From positions 620,001 to 684,000 of the forward strand of contig VCCP01000002.1 of assembly GCA_005765155.1 (NCBI GenBank): DNA of 64,000 bases, given 5' to 3'. The DNA comes from Zelopaecilomyces penicillatus. Lineage: Eukaryota; Ascomycota; Sordariomycetes; Hypocreales; Pseudodiploosporaceae. Made by a program: the position numbers and the translations under genes. Positions 58,469 to 64,000 of this stretch are shown piece by piece (the stretch's first letter is position 1; every line of letters begins with the position of its first letter). The notes under the pieces were generated by a model. It saw only the letters and a program-made list of their open reading frames with translations, did not search any database and was not told the DNA's origin.

Positions 58469-61399
58469 TCAAGCCGGGCTGGCTGGATCTCCTATGCTGC
58501 CGTTGCCACCGCTGCCACTGCTGCCGTTGCTACCGTGAAAGCCGGGCCGTCCGCGAGAGTACAAGGGCACACGCTGGCCGCTGATTGGCGATCTGCTAGA
58601 CTCCTCATGACTATCCTCGGTGAAGCCACTGATGTCGCTCAACATGCTGGAACTGCGGCCTCTCGCTTTGGAGCTGCGAGGCTCGAAAGAGGTGGCTGTT
58701 GGCGGAGCATGCCACGCTGCTGAGGCACCAAATTGCGCCATAGGCATGGATGTAGCTGGCATCATGTCGCCGGACGATTGGCCACCTGGCCACATCCCCG
58801 TAGGGAAGTGCGGTGCGGCAGCTGGATTGGGGTTCCACGCATTTGCTTGTAGTTGCTGTTGCTGCTGCTGCTGCAGTAGTTGCTGGTACTGAATCTGGAC
58901 TGATTCGGAAGTAGTAGCTAGATCCATAGGAATTCCATTGATTCCATTAACCGATCCCATAAAGTTCCTCGTGCTTTGCAGTTGCGCCTCCATAGCTTTA
59001 GCATGTTCGATTCTGTTGAAGTTGGAGGCGAAGAGGACTGCAATACGCTCGTTGATACCATTCTCGATATTTGACAGCTGCTCTTGCCAAGTCGCGCGCT
59101 GAGCTCTACGACGTTCGACTTCGTTAAGGCCCCTGTTGTTTGCATCGGCAATGTTGGCTAGCTCGTTCTCGATCTTGGCAATGCGGGTTGCAATCTTGTT
59201 GCGTTTGGTGTTCAAGTTGGCCTTTTCGCATTCCTTGGCTTTAACTTCGCTCTCTAGCACCGCTGTGTGCTCCCTGAAGCTCTTTTGCGCTGCATCGAAT
59301 TGCTTCTTTTCTGCCGCATACGTCTTGTCCATCCTTCTCTTCCTCTCGGCCAATTCAGGTGAGGCATCAAATCCCTTGAGCGATTCCGCGAGGTGTTCCG
59401 TGTCACGTTCAGCCTGGGCCTTCTGAGTCTCTTGCTGGCGGACCTTTTGCTTGTATTTTTCGTCGCTGCCACCAGCAGATGCCACCTGATTGTCTGTGAG
59501 CTCATTCTCCTTCTTGAGAGCATTGATGCGCGTCTTCCATTCCTTGCGCCAAGTCTTGAGACGGTTTTTCTCATCAGCCAGCTTCGCTTCGGCAGCGGCG
59601 ATGGATGTCCTGAGAGTTGTTGCAGGGGAATCAGGTTGTAGGGATGGCTGGTTATTAGTCACCACGACTGGAGAGCTGTTGTTCCGCAGCGGTTCCTTCA
59701 CTGTACGAATGCTTGTCGTGAACATGACCTTATCCGTCCGACAGTTCACAAACTCGCAGACATACTTGGAAGACGGCCGTAGGCCATATATGTCACCGGT
59801 CCAGCGGGTACCCTTGTCGCAATCATCTTCAGTGTCTGAAATGGGGAAAATTCGAGTTGGTTGCCAGAAAGCATTGTTGACTCTGACGTAGAAAGGTTTT
59901 GAGGTGTCGACACCAGCAGGCCTGGTGATGTGCCTGTTGGATATCGATTGGGCCGAGTCGCAATCAAGATGCGGGAAATAACTGGTGCTAAAACACACTT
60001 CGTCGCTACCAATGTATGAAATCCATATCTGCCTGGGCTGCGTATCAAATGGGGCATTTCCCAAGTTGTGAATATCAGTAGCGTTGGAACCGACAGACTC
60101 AGTAGGGGTTGAAGAAAGCTCATATTCCTTCATAACGACGATTTTCGTGCTTGCAAGAGCAGCCCAAAGGGGTTGTTGTAGCCGTACCTGTGTACTCTGC
60201 TTTCTTCTTTTTTTGGATGTTGATGATGCTGAATTGTTTACCGCAGGGAGACATGCCTCTGTGTCCGGGGTATTGAACCCGGCATCGTTTGATGTCTCAT
60301 TCATACCCGACAACGTAGACTGAGATTTCCCTGCTTCCGGGTCGTTGATTCCCGCAACAGTGTTCGCCTTTTCTCGTCTCAAGTACCACTCCCGGATATA
60401 TCGAACAAGACCCTGGGTCAATATATGGATAGCCAACCCACTTTGGATCCATGCATATGGACTTCTCATGTCGTAGTTGACAGTTTCGGGTTCAAACGAG
60501 TCATTGATGGAAATAGGTAAACGCCAATTTTCAGGGATATGTCGCACTAGGCTGGACCAGTGAGTCTTTGTTCCTCGTATAAAGTGATGCAGAGCGATCC
60601 ATGTGAAACATGTGGTGATGCCCCTAGAGCTTCCGCTTCGCGAAGACGAGCCGCCACCGAGTGTGACGGCAATGACAGGTTTAGCCAGGTCCAGTATGGC
60701 ATCTTGGATTGGCTGCCAGAGAAATAACCATATCAAAAGGAAGAAGAAATCCATGCACAAGACGGTGACTAGGGATGGCATAGTGGAGTGACCATCAAAT
60801 ATTTCTGCAAGGTTAATGTTGATACCGGAGCTTGTGGTCACTGGCGGGACAAAGGTAAGACAGGTAAAGATGGCGTAGATGATGGAGAGAGACATGGATG
60901 GGAGCTGCATGAGAATGATGAGAATGGCGAGTGTGTCCTGCATGGGAAGTGATTTAAGAACAGTGGCAATCATGTCGAGAGGGCCAGAGTCGCGGTGCAC
61001 ATCGGAGTTCTTCATTGCGTTTACATCAATCTGGCGGTGGCTTCCGTCAATGTTTCCGTTACCGGGGCCGAGGTGAGAGTTGCAGGATTCAGACGACGTC
61101 TCGGAGAAGTTGCCAAGGGAGCCTCGACGAAGAGCCTCGCCGGATTGGGTGTCGTAGAGTCCGGCAGCGGTCGCATCAATGTTTCCCTTGGAGCCGCCGT
61201 TGGTCGAGGCGTGACACGGCAGCGACTGGGCAGCGTGGCTAACCCCATGGTCACCTTGTCTCGCAGAGCCTTCGAGGTGGGCGAGGCTCTTCTTGCCCGT
61301 GGCTCGTTTGGACGGGCCTACAAACCCATTGTCCTGCCGGGAGTCGCGGTGACCTGCGGCGCCTTGCTGTCGCTTGCCCGAACCTGCCAAACGAGGCAT
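58469..61399 (-). CDS. AcrB-like ubiquitination network signalling protein
   Basis: Single exon, 976 residues, minus strand. The N-terminus (about 1-135) is low-complexity. Hydrophobic segments follow near 145-180 (DTLAILIILMQLPSMSLSIIYAIF), near 205-225 (VLCMDFFFLLIWLFLW) and near 250-275, so it is membrane-anchored. Residues about 590-800 form a long Lys/Glu/Gln-rich coiled coil with few Pro. The C-terminal part is Gln-rich (an eight-Gln run) then Ser/Gly-rich. This order matches fungal AcrB, known in Aspergillus nidulans as an acriflavine-resistance protein tied to ubiquitination and CreD/HulA signalling. The start at 61399 gives the normal length. It looks like a conserved core gene. Confidence 0.87.
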   Translation of the reverse strand: MPRLAGSGKRQQGAAGHRDSRQDNGFVGPSKRATGKKSLAHLEGSARQGDHGVSHAAQSLPCHASTNGGSKGNIDATAAGLYDTQSGEALRRGSLGNFSETSSESCNSHLGPGNGNIDGSHRQIDVNAMKNSDVHRDSGPLDMIATVLKSLPMQDTLAILIILMQLPSMSLSIIYAIFTCLTFVPPVTTSSGININLAEIFDGHSTMPSLVTVLCMDFFFLLIWLFLWQPIQDAILDLAKPVIAVTLGGGSSSRSGSSRGITTCFTWIALHHFIRGTKTHWSSLVRHIPENWRLPISINDSFEPETVNYDMRSPYAWIQSGLAIHILTQGLVRYIREWYLRREKANTVAGINDPEAGKSQSTLSGMNETSNDAGFNTPDTEACLPAVNNSASSTSKKRRKQSTQVRLQQPLWAALASTKIVVMKEYELSSTPTESVGSNATDIHNLGNAPFDTQPRQIWISYIGSDEVCFSTSYFPHLDCDSAQSISNRHITRPAGVDTSKPFYVRVNNAFWQPTRIFPISDTEDDCDKGTRWTGDIYGLRPSSKYVCEFVNCRTDKVMFTTSIRTVKEPLRNNSSPVVVTNNQPSLQPDSPATTLRTSIAAAEAKLADEKNRLKTWRKEWKTRINALKKENELTDNQVASAGGSDEKYKQKVRQQETQKAQAERDTEHLAESLKGFDASPELAERKRRMDKTYAAEKKQFDAAQKSFREHTAVLESEVKAKECEKANLNTKRNKIATRIAKIENELANIADANNRGLNEVERRRAQRATWQEQLSNIENGINERIAVLFASNFNRIEHAKAMEAQLQSTRNFMGSVNGINGIPMDLATTSESVQIQYQQLLQQQQQQQLQANAWNPNPAAAPHFPTGMWPGGQSSGDMMPATSMPMAQFGASAAWHAPPTATSFEPRSSKARGRSSSMLSDISGFTEDSHEESSRSPISGQRVPLYSRGRPGFHGSNGSSGSGGNGSIGDPASPA

Positions 61400-64000
61400 G
61401 CGCTGCGATTCTATCCCACAGCCTGTCTGGCGACCCCGAGAGCCCTTTCAGGGCAGGGCCAGCAGCAGCGGGACGGGGATGGAGAGGCGCTGATGCCCAG
61501 ATGCTTGCGGCGAGCGTTGGGCGGGAGGGTCGGCGAAGGGGGGAGGGGGGTTGATGCTTTTCAAGTCATTCGCTCAACGACATGCGATTCGAATATCCAA
61601 GCCGGATGGCGATGACGGGCGAGCGTCGTCGGTTATGCGTGGCGGCGGGCGGATGCTCGGTTGAAGAGGTCGGTGTGGGTGGTGGAAGGAAGTAAGTTTT
61701 CGGGATGGGTATGCGTGGGTGGTAAAGAAATGGAGGCGGAAGCACAATGTATGAATTACCACAGAACGAGGAATATTAAGGCGGGCGTGGCGGCAGGAGG
61801 GGAGGGGCCTTTTCTTAGTGCAGGGCTCTTTTGCAGCGCTGTTCCAGGGCAGAGCACGCAGAGAAGGCGCTAGGGCGGACCTGGATCTACAGTGGGTGTG
61901 CCCTTCACCAGCAGCCTCTACAGCGCTAGCACAGTGGGGACCTGGAGCACGCGGTGAGATGTGCCGTAAACCGACGGCTGACACGGGCGAGTCTGCACCC
62001 TTAGGACATCCACTAAAAATTACTCATCCGTACAAGAGGCAAACACTGTCACGATGGTTTCTGCTTTGTGGTTGAGATCTATTCATTATTTATGGTTAAT
62101 CTATAGGTAGTTAGTGGCTGTAACTACGCATCAAGTTTAGGGGCTACAGCACTCTTTAATGTAGTCTGGTATCAGGTCTGTGATGAGGACATGCAGCGAG
62201 TGCAACCCACACGGCTAAAAAGAATATCATACCCCAAAGTAGAAGGGCACTTTCCAGTCTGTGAATGCGAACAACTCCCAGTGTCTTGACGCGCTTTGTG
62301 CAACAATCATATGCGACAATATCACTGTGGTGTGTATATTTTTCTACCTCATGTTTACATGTGAAACTTGGCGGATTTGATCCAAACAAAACAAAGAGGA
62401 ATTGCTAGTCTACCACCGTGTCACAGGAAGAAGCTGATGGTACTGATGCCACACAAATGTGCCGACCCGGATTCACGCCAGAGGGCATAGCTAGCCAACG
62501 CATCAGCATATATTAATCAACCCTTCATTTTTGAGAATTGAAATAAAAATGCTATTGGCAACATAATCCAGGCAACACAAAATCTGATTTGAATCGCGAT
62601 TCAACGTTGCACTTGCCAATGTGTATGGAGGCCCGTGAGGTTGCTAATGAATTTAGCGGTGGTTTGGTGTGCTTACCAGGGACGGATTCAGGAACACCAA
62701 GAAAGAAGGAAATAGAAACTGGACCTAGGTACTGTAGGTAAGCTAACAACCGGGGAATACACATGGGTACAGTGTATTAGACATATGACGCCAGTGTGAA
62801 AGTAGTCTTTTTGTTTTTGTCTCAGCACGGAGGGTCTATATATTTACCTCTCTGTTTGTCATATCACTGTAGTTACAGGCACATGTGATGAGAATGCATG
62901 CAGAGCATCAAAAGCCGACATAGCGGAATGCAAAAATGGGTAGGTAGCACACTTCGGCAGTTCATCCAGCGGCCTGTTGCTAAAATTACCTTTTTCTTCC
63001 TTGGAACTTGCCAGGCACAGTTCAGTGGGCCACAAGTAGGCACGGTAGGAACAGCACTACCGATATTAGCTGCCAACCCTCCCCCCAAGGCTTGGGTTCT
63101 CGGCAGGTTGCTTTTCCTCTGTTTTTTTTTTTTCCCTGTGCCCGCCACTCGGGACTTGGGACGAGAAACGCCGGCTCCTGGGGGGGTGGTTGGGTCGGTC
63201 CTGGAGACTGGAAATGGGAAAACTCACGAATGAACGTGCCGCGCCAGGAAGAACGCCTAGAGTGCTGACTGGCCGGAACCAGGGGGGCCAGCAGCGGGTG
63301 GGGGTGTGGGAGGTAGTTAAGCTTTGGGCGAAAAAGCGGGGTGGTGAATCCTGGCCAGTGGTCTAACGTCGCTGGGCTGTGATGGCTTCTGATTTGTTCT
63401 TACGGATAACTGGCCGCCCTGTTGTGCTGTGTTGTTGTGTTGTGGCCAGATGTGGTTCGCGAAGGTTCCGCTGTGATTACTGTCCATACATACCTATGCT
63501 GTAGCCTAGCTGTAGATGTGCTGTAGACTGTAGCCTGTGGCTCTGGAAGTGTTCTGTAGTGCCCTGCCATGCCCTGTGGTTTGCTGTTGAGGTCCCCCCT
63601 GCCCGTCCCCGCTTGGCCAAGGCCCTTTCAGGACAAGGCTCAGCAGCGCAGCATGTGCCAGCAAGCATTTACCTAACCGGGGGCTCCGGCAGGTTCTGAC
63701 GGACGGACACACACATGACAGGGCCAAAAGCTGGTGACTTGGGCTGCCATTACTCGCCACGGACGTCCGGCTCCCTCTTGTTGCACAGCAATTTTCCCTG
63801 AATCCTGATTCGGAGGGTTTGGCCACAGTAATTACGATTAATATGGTGTGGATTAGTAGGTAGGCAGGTATTATGTAGGGGCTGTTGAGGGAGCTGTAGT
63901 GGTCATGTGAATGTACAGTGATAATAACATCAGACGCTAGAACCATCCTCGGACGCGGGAACGCCTTCCATCTCGATCGCAACCCTTGGCGGTCCAGGTC
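61400..64000. other. AcrB-like gene promoter and unassigned flank
   Basis: About 2.6 kb to the window end. The first 0.6 kb is GC-rich and probably leader and promoter of the AcrB-like gene. The rest has short frames without recognisable motif. A gene may lie beyond the right edge. Confidence 0.45.

Overview
The window is filamentous ascomycete nuclear DNA. Genes carry short introns with GT..AG borders and fungal lengths (about 50-90 nt in most cases), and the families are typical of Pezizomycotina: a highly reducing polyketide synthase, an FSH-type hydrolase, a GH18 chitinase with a CBM1 tail, a fungal rhodopsin-like membrane protein, and an AcrB-type protein. A Sordariomycete (Hypocreales-like) is my guess from gene content only. 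No rRNA, tRNA or CRISPR was found, and no intact transposon.

Left third (1-26.5 kb): a partial amidohydrolase, a sulfotransferase-family protein, a cytochrome P450, a LaeA-like/class I SAM methyltransferase, a secreted lysozyme-fold protein, a 2343-residue HR-PKS (KS-AT-DH-psiKR-ER-KR-ACP, no methyltransferase domain and no releasing domain), an FSH serine hydrolase divergently paired with the PKS, a secreted BBE-like FAD oxidase and a CBM1 chitinase. The P450, methyltransferase, PKS, FSH hydrolase and FAD oxidase make a plausible polyketide biosynthetic cluster. The FSH protein is a natural candidate for off-loading the chain, because the PKS ends at its ACP. No transcription factor or transporter is visible next to the PKS.

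Middle (26.5-45.6 kb): a rhodopsin-like integral membrane protein, a small secreted Kex2-processed cysteine protein, a metallo-beta-lactamase-fold hydrolase, an ankyrin-repeat relic with a frameshift and an in-frame stop, a class I terpene synthase with an apparent one-base frameshift near its N-terminus, a T5orf172/GIY-YIG-like (Mug113-type) protein and an MFS sugar transporter. This part is gene-poor and looks accessory.

Right part (45.6-64 kb): a roughly 7-kb interval with no gene that I can support, then two conserved single-copy-type genes: an FHF-complex FHIP (RAI16-like) protein and an AcrB-like ubiquitination-network protein. This looks like core genome.

Exon coordinates were derived by eye from splice consensus, reading frame and family resemblance. 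No alignment or search was run.
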